This document shows, piece by piece, positions 1-7,020 of a stretch of 26,489 nucleotides of DNA (position 1 is its first letter; the number at the start of each line of letters is the position of its first letter). Below the pieces are notes generated by a model that saw only the letters and a program-made list of their open reading frames with translations, was not told the DNA's origin and did not search any database. This DNA comes from a virus. The position numbers and the translations under genes were made by a program. The stretch is taken from positions 1-26,489 of IMG/VR virus record IMGVR_UViG_3300046468_000370; one strand, given 5' to 3'.

Positions 1-46
1 TCTTAGACGGGTTAAAAAAGGCGTAAATTTTTTCTTGATTTTTCAT
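1..46 (-). CDS. 5' end of a gene running off the left edge
   Basis: An ATG at 46 on the minus strand opens a frame of 15 codons (MKNQEKIYAFFNPSK) with no stop before the window edge. The ATG follows an A-rich stretch, like the other starts here. It lies 63 bp beyond the stop of the preceding gene, in the same direction, with a small hairpin between them. It would continue the small operon that begins near 874. Too little is visible to suggest a function. Confidence 0.45.
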   Translation of the reverse strand, partial: MKNQEKIYAFFNPSK

Positions 47-64
47 TGTGTTATGTTTTAATAT

Positions 65-88
65 AGGGCGGTTTGACTCGCCCTTTTT
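65..88. other. AGGGCG hairpin between two minus-strand genes
   Basis: A 6-bp perfect stem (AGGGCG at 65-70 with CGCCCT at 79-84) and 8-nt loop lie between the stop of the gene at 109 and the next start at 46. The run of five T lies on the plus-strand side, so as an intrinsic terminator it would work best on rightward transcripts, although the flanking genes run leftward. A hairpin with the same AGGGCG arm sits after the capsid gene at 7994. It could be a weak terminator, a processing site or an RNA-stability element. Confidence 0.45.
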
Positions 89-108
89 GATTTGTTAAAT
101 TTTTAAAA

Positions 109-495
109 TTAAATTTTATCTTCAAACAAATAAATGTCGTCAGTCATTTTGGTTATTGACAAGACAATCTTATCCTTTCCTTTTTTTAGATTTTTCAATT
201 TAGGAAAAAACATTTCGCAAAAAATGCGTGAATCGAAACGCATATTTTGTTTCGGGTTGTGACTGTTGTATAAATTCAAACTGTTGTCCTTTTCATTTGT
301 AAATACAACGCAAACCTTTTCACCGATTTTTCCAATCTTGATTCTTGATTTGTCTGTTTTGATGTCTTGCGAAAACGTTGTTCCGTAATTCTTGAAACGA
401 CCGTCAAGGTTAAACCAAACCGACGCCATGTTTCCTCTTAATCGGTGTCGTTGTGACTTGTTTTCTACTTCAATAAATTCAATTAAGTCTTCCAT
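109..495 (-). CDS. unknown 128-aa phage protein
   Basis: I do not recognise this protein. It is soluble-looking and lysine-rich, with no membrane segment or signal peptide. The middle (residues 35-70) alternates hydrophobic and charged residues as in beta-strands, and the C-terminal half is basic. Its ATG at 495 lies one base beyond the stop of the gene at 497, so the two are co-transcribed and probably translationally coupled. Both sit beyond the late-operon terminator and are driven by the promoter near 897-926, so they form a separate transcription unit from the lysis genes. A DNA- or RNA-contacting accessory protein is possible from its charge, but that is a guess. Confidence 0.75.
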   Translation of the reverse strand: MEDLIEFIEVENKSQRHRLRGNMASVWFNLDGRFKNYGTTFSQDIKTDKSRIKIGKIGEKVCVVFTNEKDNSLNLYNSHNPKQNMRFDSRIFCEMFFPKLKNLKKGKDKIVLSITKMTDDIYLFEDKI

Positions 496-496
496 T

Positions 497-874
497 TTAT
501 TTTGATTTTTGATTTGTTACTTGTTTGATGTGCTTTTTGTAAATGGTTAACCGACGGTGTTGAATGGTTTGTTCAATGTGTCGACAAAACGATTTGAAAA
601 GGATTTGATATCCTTGGTCGTTTGCACATTTGTGACTGACCTCCAAAGGATAAGAATTTAATTTACGACCGTTTAATGAAAGCAATTTGATTGATTGTTT
701 CGCAGTCAATCCCGCGTGCAATTGTAAACAATAAACCTTGACCGCATCACGATGCTTAGGTTCAAAGTTCCAATCTACTAAACGAATCACGTCGTCAATT
801 GTTTCATTGTTGTGGAATAATTTTTTGCGTTTTTGTCGACCTGGAAAGGTGACTTGATTGATTTGTTTTTTCAT
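497..874 (-). CDS. unknown basic 125-aa protein, first gene of a small operon
   Basis: A strongly basic protein (many K, R and H) with a predicted helical centre around residues 40-75. The segment LHAGLTAKQSIKLLSLNGRK at about 53-72 resembles the helix-turn-helix part of a small DNA-binding protein, but I cannot assign a family. The ATG at 874 is 23 bp downstream of a well-formed Bacteroidota promoter (TTTG-N18-TATATTTG), and there is a strong terminator just upstream, so this is clearly the first gene of its own operon. A regulatory role would fit the position and charge, but it is inferred only. Confidence 0.75.
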   Translation of the reverse strand: MKKQINQVTFPGRQKRKKLFHNNETIDDVIRLVDWNFEPKHRDAVKVYCLQLHAGLTAKQSIKLLSLNGRKLNSYPLEVSHKCANDQGYQILFKSFCRHIEQTIQHRRLTIYKKHIKQVTNQKSK

Positions 875-896
875 TTGGTTTTAATTTGGTTATGGA

Positions 897-926
897 CAAA
901 TATAATAAAAAAAACGAATGTGCAAA
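897..926 (-). promoter_or_regulatory. Bacteroidota-type promoter for the leftward operon at 874
   Basis: On the minus strand TTTG (926-923), an 18-nt spacer and TATATTTG (904-897) match the Bacteroidota TTTG / TAnnTTTG promoter consensus. The start codon at 874 follows after a 22-nt A-rich leader. The bases after the -7 box, TCCATAACCAAA, recur almost exactly after the second such promoter at 24425-24432. Confidence 0.75.
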
Positions 927-936
927 TCAAGACATG

Positions 937-964
937 AAAAAAGCGCACCGTTTCCGATGCGCTT
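937..964 (-). terminator. intrinsic terminator of the late operon
   Basis: On the minus strand the stem AAGCGCATCG / CGGTGCGCTT (10 bp with one G-U pair) closes on a GAAA tetraloop and runs into a T tract. It lies 59 bp after the stop of the metallophosphoesterase gene and just before the next promoter. This is the best-formed intrinsic terminator in the window and marks the end of the long late transcription unit. Confidence 0.85.
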
Positions 965-1022
965 AAACCTAAACTAACCTTTGAAAAAACAAACTACTTT
1001 ATCAGTAGATGAACAAAGTTAA

Positions 1023-2051
1023 TTAAAATAAATGAACCAAGCTCGCTTTTTGTCCTTGTTTCTTGTGAAAAATAAAAGCTTCAATTGCTTTTGGGGCGTG
1101 CTGATACCCTTTAATGTGATGCCATGAATCGGTTGACGACGGTGATCGGGTTGTGATTATGCACACACTAAAATGATCGCGTTGAATACGATGATGCAAA
1201 TGCCCCGTAAAAATATAGCGGTGCTTGCACTTTGTCCAATCCTTTGATTCGTGTGCCATCAACATTGGGAGGTCGGCAGTTTTTGCGCCGTCGCCGTGTG
1301 TCGCGCCAAATAGATTGTCATGCCAAGAAAAATATTTCCGATGGGCAATTGAGCAATCAAATGTCACGTCTTTGCATTGGTTGAAATGTGCTTCGATTAA
1401 TTGGGCAAGAAAAAAACCGCTTTGGTAATCGTGATTCGACGGTGCGTGTAAGACGTGAACGGGTGCAACCGCTTTCAATTGATTAACCAAATCAACATAC
1501 AAACGCACTCCCGTCAAAAAGTTATCATACCAATTACCGTCAGTTTCTTGCAATGTGCCTTTTGTCGTCTTGCTTGGTGTGTCGGTGTGCAAAATATCGT
1601 TTCCAATAATCAAAAGAATTTTTTCAATATCCCATCCACTTGATTCTTGCAAGATACCGTTGACGCCATCTTTCACCCTTTTGACCGCAATTTGTTGGTT
1701 GTAATCTTCACCCGTTTCAAATGAACTGCATAACTTTCCGATATGTATATCGGTAGGTGATATGACCAAAAGGTGACCGTCTTTTGATTTGGTTCGTTTT
1801 TGTGTTGGGTAATTTGGCGCATAATCTTTAAATTGTGAAATCAATGATTCTTTCAGCTTTTGAAATTGTTGCGTCGTTTGATCTTTGAATTTTGGGTTTT
1901 TGAAAAACAAACTTGACCGATCCGATTTGATCCAACCGTGCTTAACGTCTTCAATTGGAATCCCTTGTTTTATACTTTCGTCTTTGATGCGTCGAAATTC
2001 TTGGATGATTTCCAATTCGTCATCTTTTAATCGTAGTCGTTTATTTGCCAT
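1023..2051 (-). CDS. calcineurin-like metallophosphoesterase
   Basis: The metal-binding motifs of the calcineurin-like phosphoesterase superfamily appear in order: D-x-H at 101-103 (SPTDIHIG), GND at 150-152 in place of GD, SNHD at 205-208 in place of GNHD, HGD at 252-254, and GHLH at 283-286. These residues hold a two-metal centre that hydrolyses phosphodiesters or phosphomonoesters. The natural substrate cannot be read from sequence. The first 75 residues are charged and helical, with no membrane segment. The gene overlaps the spanin gene by 11 bp and is the last gene before the terminator at 937-964, so it is expressed with the late genes. Related enzymes are common in phages and are often annotated only as phosphoesterase; a role in DNA or nucleotide processing late in infection is inferred. 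Confidence 0.85.
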   Translation of the reverse strand: MANKRLRLKDDELEIIQEFRRIKDESIKQGIPIEDVKHGWIKSDRSSLFFKNPKFKDQTTQQFQKLKESLISQFKDYAPNYPTQKRTKSKDGHLLVISPTDIHIGKLCSSFETGEDYNQQIAVKRVKDGVNGILQESSGWDIEKILLIIGNDILHTDTPSKTTKGTLQETDGNWYDNFLTGVRLYVDLVNQLKAVAPVHVLHAPSNHDYQSGFFLAQLIEAHFNQCKDVTFDCSIAHRKYFSWHDNLFGATHGDGAKTADLPMLMAHESKDWTKCKHRYIFTGHLHHRIQRDHFSVCIITTRSPSSTDSWHHIKGYQHAPKAIEAFIFHKKQGQKASLVHLF

Positions 2052-2499
2052 GTCGATTGATTTTTTTGTTTACTTCAAAATAGATGTATATCAATAGCAA
2101 AATCAAGATTGAAAACACCACGATCCACCAAGAACGATTTTTGTTTTTTGCTTTGGCTTCGGTGCGTTCAATTTTCTTGTCTTGAATTGACAATTTGAAA
2201 TCGCGTTTTGATTCTTTTTTTTCTTTTCTGTATTCTCGACGTTTGTCTTTGCGGGTGATATACCTGACTTCGCCTTTTTTGGTTACAACCCTTTCAATCG
2301 TTTTTGTGATTTCGACGAATACCGTGTCGTTTTTGGTGTATTCTATGACTTCAATAATGGTGTCGCGGATGGTGTCGGCGCGGTGTGTTATGACTGCGCC
2401 CTTGTCAATTGCTTTTTGTGTTTGCCTCTTTGCTTTATTGATATGAAATTGAGGTGAACAAGCAACATTGAAAAGAACAATGATGACCAAGTATCTCAT
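2041..2499 (-). CDS. probable one-component spanin (lipoprotein with C-terminal membrane anchor)
   Basis: From the ATG at 2499 the 152-aa product begins with a short hydrophobic signal ending in FNVAC, a loose lipobox with Cys14 as the lipidation site. It ends with a strong membrane helix at 124-141 followed by a basic tail. The middle (35-120) is charged, with beta-like then helical character. A lipoprotein start plus a C-terminal transmembrane helix is the layout of a unimolecular spanin such as T1 gp11, which bridges outer and inner membranes and fuses them at lysis. I chose this start because its ATG overlaps the amidase stop (ATGA); an upstream TTG would add six residues and bury the signal. 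The position immediately after the amidase supports a lysis role. The -3 residue of the lipobox (Asn) is unusual, so lipidation is not certain. Confidence 0.6.
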   Translation of the reverse strand: MRYLVIIVLFNVACSPQFHINKAKRQTQKAIDKGAVITHRADTIRDTIIEVIEYTKNDTVFVEITKTIERVVTKKGEVRYITRKDKRREYRKEKKESKRDFKLSIQDKKIERTEAKAKNKNRSWWIVVFSILILLLIYIYFEVNKKINRHGK

Positions 2500-3137
2500 T
2501 GCTTGTAAATATAGCAAGAATTTACGATTGTATCAATTAATCTTTTCTTATAATCTTCGGTTAGCATCAATTTTGCGCTTTCTTTATTGTCGTGAAATTC
2601 AGCTTCAATCAGTATTGCGGGGCAATTGGTCGCCCTTAAAACGTAAAAGTTGCCATTCTTGACACCACGCCATTTCGAAACCCCGTCGAAGTTCTTTAAG
2701 AAATTTTGTTCCATAATGTCGGCGAATCGTTTTGAATTCATTGACGCGGTTGGTGCAACAAAAATTTCGTTTCCGTGTGCGCTTGCCCAATCAACACCAT
2801 TCCCTGATGCGTTTGAATGTAGTGAAATGTAAACACACGAACGGGTTCTTGCATATTGATTCGCACGGTTTGCGCGGTCGGTCAATGAAATGTCACGCCA
2901 ATCGTTTACAATGTCAATCGCATCCATCCCCGCATCATTCAAAGCCTGAACCAAACGACGCGCATTGTCGCGGTTGTTTACACCCTCAAATAAAACAAAC
3001 GGTGAACCATTTGCAAAGGTGCGGTCATCCCATCTTGGTGAACGTTTTCCGCTTGTTACATATTGCCCCGCGCGGTCGTGTTCGTTTGGATATGTTCCCC
3101 CGTGACCTGGATCAATTAAAAAAAGAATTTTTTTCAT
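2496..3137 (-). CDS. endolysin: N-acetylmuramoyl-L-alanine amidase (Amidase_3)
   Basis: A zinc amidase that cuts the bond between N-acetylmuramic acid and L-alanine in peptidoglycan. The Amidase_3 signatures are all present: DPGHGG with zinc ligand His12, EG with zinc ligand Glu51, SLHSNA with zinc ligand His107, and ILIEAEF with catalytic Glu178. At 213 aa it is essentially a bare catalytic domain, with no separate wall-binding domain and no convincing secretion signal, so it should need a holin to reach the wall. It overlaps the preceding small membrane protein gene by 4 bp (ATGA) and the spanin gene by another ATGA, forming a tight holin-endolysin-spanin cassette. Confidence 0.93.
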   Translation of the reverse strand: MKKILFLIDPGHGGTYPNEHDRAGQYVTSGKRSPRWDDRTFANGSPFVLFEGVNNRDNARRLVQALNDAGMDAIDIVNDWRDISLTDRANRANQYARTRSCVYISLHSNASGNGVDWASAHGNEIFVAPTASMNSKRFADIMEQNFLKNFDGVSKWRGVKNGNFYVLRATNCPAILIEAEFHDNKESAKLMLTEDYKKRLIDTIVNSCYIYKQ

Positions 3138-3358
3138 GATTGTTCATTTTGATTGTTGCTTTTGATTCGTTCATAAATACCACCGCCCGCAAGCAATGAC
3201 AAGAACGTCAGCATTTCAGCAAGTACGAATTCAAAGTTTTCTTGATTCGTGTATATATACGTCAAAGGCGTCAACACAAAAACAACCATGTAAATAAAAA
3301 TGAACCGCTTTGTTGACCGTTTTATGATGTCGCTAATATATCCCCAAACGGCGCGCAT
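3134..3358 (-). CDS. small two-helix membrane protein, probable holin
   Basis: A 74-aa protein with two predicted membrane helices at about 18-36 and 43-62, a basic N-terminus (KRSTKR) and a polar, charged C-terminus. Size, topology and position directly before the endolysin gene (4-bp ATGA overlap) fit a class II holin, which makes the inner-membrane lesions that release the endolysin. No family-specific motif is recognisable, and holins are diverse, so the call rests on topology and context. The neighbouring 72-aa membrane protein is the alternative holin, or its antiholin partner. Confidence 0.6.
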   Translation of the reverse strand: MRAVWGYISDIIKRSTKRFIFIYMVVFVLTPLTYIYTNQENFEFVLAEMLTFLSLLAGGGIYERIKSNNQNEQS

Positions 3359-3360
3359 CG

Positions 3361-3579
3361 TTATTTGTCAAGTTCACGTTTCTTTATTTTGTTGTCGAGC
3401 ATTTGACCTTTGATGCGATGAAACAAAAAGAAAGCACCACCCAAAGCAAGGAACAATTGCAACCAATCGTTCACTTGCTCTAAAGTAATCCATTCGTATA
3501 TCTTTATTATACCCGTTGCAACAAGGGAAAAGATACCCCCTACATTCGCTTCATCGCTATCCATTAGATCTTTGAGCAT
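3361..3579 (-). CDS. small membrane protein, holin or antiholin candidate
   Basis: A 72-aa protein with a short acidic N-terminus, hydrophobic segments at about 13-31 and 38-55, and a strongly basic C-terminal tail (residues 56-72). It lies two bases upstream of the probable holin gene and is evidently co-expressed with it. Pairs of small membrane proteins before an endolysin often make a holin/antiholin or holin/pinholin combination. Which one forms the pore cannot be decided from sequence. The first segment is less hydrophobic than the second, so a single-pass protein is also possible. Confidence 0.55.
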   Translation of the reverse strand: MLKDLMDSDEANVGGIFSLVATGIIKIYEWITLEQVNDWLQLFLALGGAFFLFHRIKGQMLDNKIKKRELDK

Positions 3580-3580
3580 T

Positions 3581-3826
3581 TTAGATTTCGTATTTCTTTA
3601 AACCGTCAAGTGCGCGTTCCATCAAATTGGCTTCGCCCTCATAATTCAAATTTGACACCGCAATGTTTTCAAGTTCAACACCGTACAGTTTCGCGTTTGA
3701 AGTTTCGAGGGTTACGCTTAAACTGATTTCATTACGCAAGGCGTGAACAATGATTGAATTTGCATCGACCTCAATTGTTGGGTTTGCGATTTCTGTGTTG
3801 AATTGTGGGAATTTGTATGTTGCCAT
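3581..3826 (-). CDS. small conserved-type structural-region protein
   Basis: An 81-aa soluble protein starting MATYKFPQFNTEI, with alternating beta-strand-like stretches (ITLE, SVTLETSNAKLYGVEL) and a short C-terminal helix ending LKKYEI. I associate this kind of short protein with the region next to tail-fibre genes in Bacteroidota phages, but no function is known to me. It lies between the receptor-binding protein and the lysis cassette, with one base separating it from the membrane-protein gene. An accessory to the fibre, for example a trimerisation or folding factor, is possible but unsupported. Confidence 0.7.
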   Translation of the reverse strand: MATYKFPQFNTEIANPTIEVDANSIIVHALRNEISLSVTLETSNAKLYGVELENIAVSNLNYEGEANLMERALDGLKKYEI

Positions 3827-3845
3827 TTTTTTTTATTTTTTTAAA

Positions 3846-4688
3846 TTAACTTAATGTTGTGCCGTTTACCGTGAAGTTTCTAACGGGCATTCCAGGATAT
3901 GACGAAGTCTTACTTCTACCAAATAAATTTACATAATTCCAATTATATGCGCACGCTTGAGTAGTTGGACTGTATGGATAAGAAGTACTTGCCCATATAA
4001 AACTCATCCAAGCGCCTCCGTTAAAAATATTAATCGGTGTATATGTATGAGGCCAAACTCCGTAATTACTTATATTGTATAATTCTCTTATGTTTGCTAA
4101 TCTCCACCCGCTTGTGTATGTACCTACTGTGTGAGAATTACAGTTGCTTATCATATTAGCCCAAGTGTCAGAACTCAATAAATCTGCATAACCAAGTACA
4201 TTAGTGCCGTCATAAGTACTCCAATCAATAATTATTTTATTCGTGTAAGTCTGACCGCCCAATTCATCTGTAAATCGCTCAGTTGTACCAAAAGGATTTG
4301 CAGAAGCCAAAGTAAAAAAGTCCGTTGCTCTACCCGCTTGTATGTCTCCGTCATCCGCAGTCGCATAAGATACTAACTGGTTAGTCTTCATTAAAGTTGC
4401 TCCTACTGGAGCTGCTCCGCTACCGCCCGAAGCTGGTCTAAAACCCGTGTTCGTTCTTAGAAAGTCACGGAATGTTGCTTCGGTGTAGTTTGTGCCGTCG
4501 TTGTCAACCCAATTGACCGCATCCGATACGGGAATGATTAGTTGTTCACGTTCAACTTGCCCTTCTGAAATCAAAAAATTCCCCGCAGTTTCTTCGTACA
4601 CCGTTTTCCCAATTGGAAAAACTCGATCAACATTGTTCGCGTCAGTCACGACAACATAGTTTCCCGATAAATAAATTACTTTAGCCAT
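3846..4688 (-). CDS. receptor-binding / tail fibre protein with DUF1566-like lectin domain
   Basis: A two-part 280-aa protein. Residues 1-83 form a short beta-rich module ending in FLRTNTGF, which I have seen in Bacteroidota phage virion proteins and which probably attaches it to the tail or to a fibre. A Gly/Ala/Ser linker (86-97) joins it to a C-terminal domain with DUF1566-type signatures: a DW-S/T-Y segment at 155-159, GWRLANIREL at 194-203, WASTS at 232-236, and a closing PVRNF at 268-272. That family has a C-type-lectin-like fold used for ligand binding. The C-terminal part differs in codon use from its neighbours (almost all Arg as AGA, with ATA and TTA codons), suggesting a recently acquired host-range domain. 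Presence in the virion and receptor identity are inferred. Confidence 0.72.
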   Translation of the reverse strand: MAKVIYLSGNYVVVTDANNVDRVFPIGKTVYEETAGNFLISEGQVEREQLIIPVSDAVNWVDNDGTNYTEATFRDFLRTNTGFRPASGGSGAAPVGATLMKTNQLVSYATADDGDIQAGRATDFFTLASANPFGTTERFTDELGGQTYTNKIIIDWSTYDGTNVLGYADLLSSDTWANMISNCNSHTVGTYTSGWRLANIRELYNISNYGVWPHTYTPINIFNGGAWMSFIWASTSYPYSPTTQACAYNWNYVNLFGRSKTSSYPGMPVRNFTVNGTTLS

Positions 4689-4717
4689 TGTTTTATTGTT
4701 TTATTTTTGTTTTTATT

Positions 4718-5158
4718 TTAATTATTGAATGGTATTTCACACAATCCGATTCGTTCAATGTCAACCGACAAACGTATTGACCAACCCGCAGTATAATCAA
4801 GTAAATAATTGTTGTAAACTTGTGCGGGGTATGGTTGTTCCGATTCAAGCACTTTGACCTCATCTTCCAACCATCGCGTCAAATCTTGGTTTAATATCAT
4901 TAGCGTGTCGTTCAAGACATCTTCGGTATTCTTTCGGTCTTTCCGTAGTCGGTCAAGACAATAAACGTTCACGTCCAAAGTATTGGCAAATTCTTTTGTG
5001 TCAGCTCCAACGGGTTCAACAAATAAAATCGGGAATTCAATTTCCGCCGTTGATAGGTTCGGCAGTTGTTCCCGAAATTCAGAAATGAAACGAATCCCGA
5101 CCTTGTGATTGTCGGCGAATTGCTTCAATAGATTTGTAAATTGTGAATACCCAATCAT
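4718..5158 (-). CDS. probable tail terminator / tail completion protein
   Basis: A 146-aa protein starting with a helical segment (YSQFTNLLKQFADNH), followed by beta-rich segments (FPILFVEP, LDVNVYCLDRL) and a C-terminal beta-strand pair (WSIRLSVDIERIGLC). Helix first, then an alpha/beta domain, is the pattern of tail-terminator proteins (lambda gpU-like) that cap the tail tube at the head end, and it follows portal and adaptor genes as such proteins do. Its ATG overlaps the stop of the adaptor gene by 4 bp. No catalytic motif is visible. The family call is by layout and position, not by a diagnostic motif. Confidence 0.5.
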   Translation of the reverse strand: MIGYSQFTNLLKQFADNHKVGIRFISEFREQLPNLSTAEIEFPILFVEPVGADTKEFANTLDVNVYCLDRLRKDRKNTEDVLNDTLMILNQDLTRWLEDEVKVLESEQPYPAQVYNNYLLDYTAGWSIRLSVDIERIGLCEIPFNN

Positions 5159-5664
5159 ATGAACAGAATGTCAGAATTGAAATTGTTATCGTCTTGCGGT
5201 GCAATGATCGCGGTCTTGTTTTGCTTGTCAATGAATTCAGGAAATTTAGCTTTGTTAGTTCTCAAATAATCAACAAGAAATGATTCGTAAAATTCCGCTT
5301 TGTTTTCGTAGTGCGTTTTGACAAATCCCGTTTCGGTCAAATCAACGCTTTCGGAATTGTCACCGCTTTGTTTTTGGATTCCTTTGTTCTTTATTTGATA
5401 GGTCAATTCGACAACGCAATCCGAAGTCGCACGCCATGCAATTGCGGGTTTCATTTTAGAAACAAGAATTTCTTCGTCAGCCGTTAACGTTTGCGCATTG
5501 TAAGCAAGCAACAAATGATCATAAAAATATGAACCGAGAATTGATTGCATCCAGGTGTCGGATGCCACGGTGATGAAAGGAACGATTTCATTTGCGTCGA
5601 TGTTCTTTGTCAACGCGGTCGCTTGCTTCAAATATGCTTCGGTTACGAAATAAGTCAATGCCAT
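5155..5664 (-). CDS. probable head-tail connector / adaptor protein
   Basis: A mostly helical 169-aa protein. The N-terminal part (residues 1-100: AYLKQATALTKNID, then FITVASDTWMQSILGSYFYDHL, then a helix through KMKPAIAWRATSDCVVELTYQI) has the helical-bundle layout of gp6/gp15-type adaptors, which dock beneath the portal ring. Residues 101-115 are polar and probably disordered, followed by another helical segment. It lies 3 bp after the portal gene and overlaps the probable terminator gene by 4 bp, exactly where an adaptor is expected. The identification rests on layout and context. Confidence 0.6.
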   Translation of the reverse strand: MALTYFVTEAYLKQATALTKNIDANEIVPFITVASDTWMQSILGSYFYDHLLLAYNAQTLTADEEILVSKMKPAIAWRATSDCVVELTYQIKNKGIQKQSGDNSESVDLTETGFVKTHYENKAEFYESFLVDYLRTNKAKFPEFIDKQNKTAIIAPQDDNNFNSDILFI

Positions 5665-5667
5665 ATT

Positions 5668-7020
5668 TTAATTATTTACTTTTGAAATTAGTTCTTGCGC
5701 AAATTCTGACGCTTCGGTTTCGGCTTCAACCAAACTTGCAACCGTGTCACCGCCGTCAACCCTTGGCAAGTTAGCCATCGCACGCACTTCGTTCAATGTT
5801 AATGATTCAAGTATTTTATTCGCAAGCAATGGTGACATCGCTGAAAGTATTTCGGCGGTTTGATTGACTTGACTATTGTCACCCTCGACAATAACGTCAC
5901 CGATAATTTGATAACCATTGATTTGAAATTTGCCTTTTGTGTCAGTTATTTGACAAAGCGTTTGACCAAGGTTTTCCATGATGTCACGAAGTGGGAAAAC
6001 AACATTTTTTTCCCAAATGCCGTAACTCATTTCTAATTCTTGCGCATTACCCAACGAACCCGCAACCTTGATTCCCATGATTGACGGGTTGATTTTGTGA
6101 GCAAAACAAATCGAATCTTTTAATTCTTTTGCCGTTTCTGTGAATAGTTTGTCGTTTTGATTTGTCGGTGCGTTTACTACTTCGGGAGTATTTTCAAAAC
6201 CGTCACCCGTTAAAACTCCGACTTTCCCCGCATTTTCTGCGCCCTCGTTCCCTTTCAATCCATCAATAAAACTTTGTTGTTCTTCTTTTGAACCGAATCG
6301 TTTCGGGCGTCGTATAAAGACCGACGGAAAGATTGATTGTTGTATGTTGTTTTTGTGTAGGAATGACATTTCACCATCAAGGAAACACCAATTCAACGCA
6401 CTTGAATACGTTGGTATTGGATAAAAGTCCTGACCTGGTGCATCGTCTTGCATTGTATAAAGCACCTCACCGTAATTTCCCGCGGGGTTGTATGGTTCTA
6501 TTTGTCTACGCTTGCGACCGTTTGCCCAATCGTCAGAGTATTCAAACGAACCGTCAAAGTTGTATCGTATTTTTGACGGATCGATTCGTGTCATCTTTAA
6601 AAATTTTCCACTATCCGAAAAATTCATCAATATATGAATGCGTCGGTGCAAATAAAAGTCACGACACAAAACGTTAAACATCGAATTCAATTTGTTTTTA
6701 CGCATGAACACACGAACGTCGATGTTGTTCTTTGCACTATCTTCGACGGGTTGCACGTCTATACCCCCACCCATCACGGCGTTAGTTGTGAAGTCTACAA
6801 TTGAACCATGCAACGGGCTTGTGAAATACATTTGATTGAGCAGTTGCGGAAAAAGATTGTCTTGCCCGAAATAAATAACACCCGTAGATGACCATCGAGA
6901 TTGAACAAACGGAAGTGATAGGTTTCCTTTTCCAACTTTCAAAAATGGCGTGTTGAATGCTTGCGGTGATGTTCTTGCACCCGATCCGTTTGCGTTAAAT
7001 TCTATTCCAAAAATCTTCAT
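5668..7020 (-). CDS. phage portal protein
   Basis: A 450-aa protein with the layout of HK97/SPP1-like portals, the dodecameric ring at one capsid vertex through which DNA passes. Visible features are an N-terminal wing segment (GVIYFGQDNLFPQLLNQMY, then LHGSIVDFTTNAVMGGGI, the usual start of the portal core); a beta-rich region with RRIHILMNFSDSGKFLKM and TRIDPSKIRYN; a segment SICFAHKINPSIMGI at about 311-325 typical of the portal stem/clip region; and a helical C-terminal crown. It overlaps the preceding 109-aa gene by 4 bp (ATGA) and is followed within a few bases by the adaptor gene. In this phage it lies downstream of the capsid gene in transcription, the reverse of the usual order. Confidence 0.88.
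   Translation of the reverse strand: MKIFGIEFNANGSGARTSPQAFNTPFLKVGKGNLSLPFVQSRWSSTGVIYFGQDNLFPQLLNQMYFTSPLHGSIVDFTTNAVMGGGIDVQPVEDSAKNNIDVRVFMRKNKLNSMFNVLCRDFYLHRRIHILMNFSDSGKFLKMTRIDPSKIRYNFDGSFEYSDDWANGRKRRQIEPYNPAGNYGEVLYTMQDDAPGQDFYPIPTYSSALNWCFLDGEMSFLHKNNIQQSIFPSVFIRRPKRFGSKEEQQSFIDGLKGNEGAENAGKVGVLTGDGFENTPEVVNAPTNQNDKLFTETAKELKDSICFAHKINPSIMGIKVAGSLGNAQELEMSYGIWEKNVVFPLRDIMENLGQTLCQITDTKGKFQINGYQIIGDVIVEGDNSQVNQTAEILSAMSPLLANKILESLTLNEVRAMANLPRVDGGDTVASLVEAETEASEFAQELISKVNN

Noticed and set aside
61-90. A true terminator for rightward transcription at the AGGGCG hairpin.
   Set aside because: The T-run is on the plus-strand side, but no rightward gene is visible before it, so I list it only as a hairpin.
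1013-1020. A promoter box TAACTTTG just downstream of the metallophosphoesterase gene.
   Set aside because: It matches TAnnTTTG but is followed by the strong terminator at 937-964 before any gene, so it would drive nothing.
2732-3139. A plus-strand reading frame of 135 codons opposite the amidase gene.
   Set aside because: The minus-strand frame has a full set of amidase motifs; the opposite frame has none and no promoter or A-rich start.
3846-4688. The lectin-like protein as a target of a diversity-generating retroelement.
   Set aside because: I found no reverse transcriptase reading frame and no second imperfect copy of the 3' end of the gene in the window, so nothing supports DGR activity, although the elements could lie outside it.
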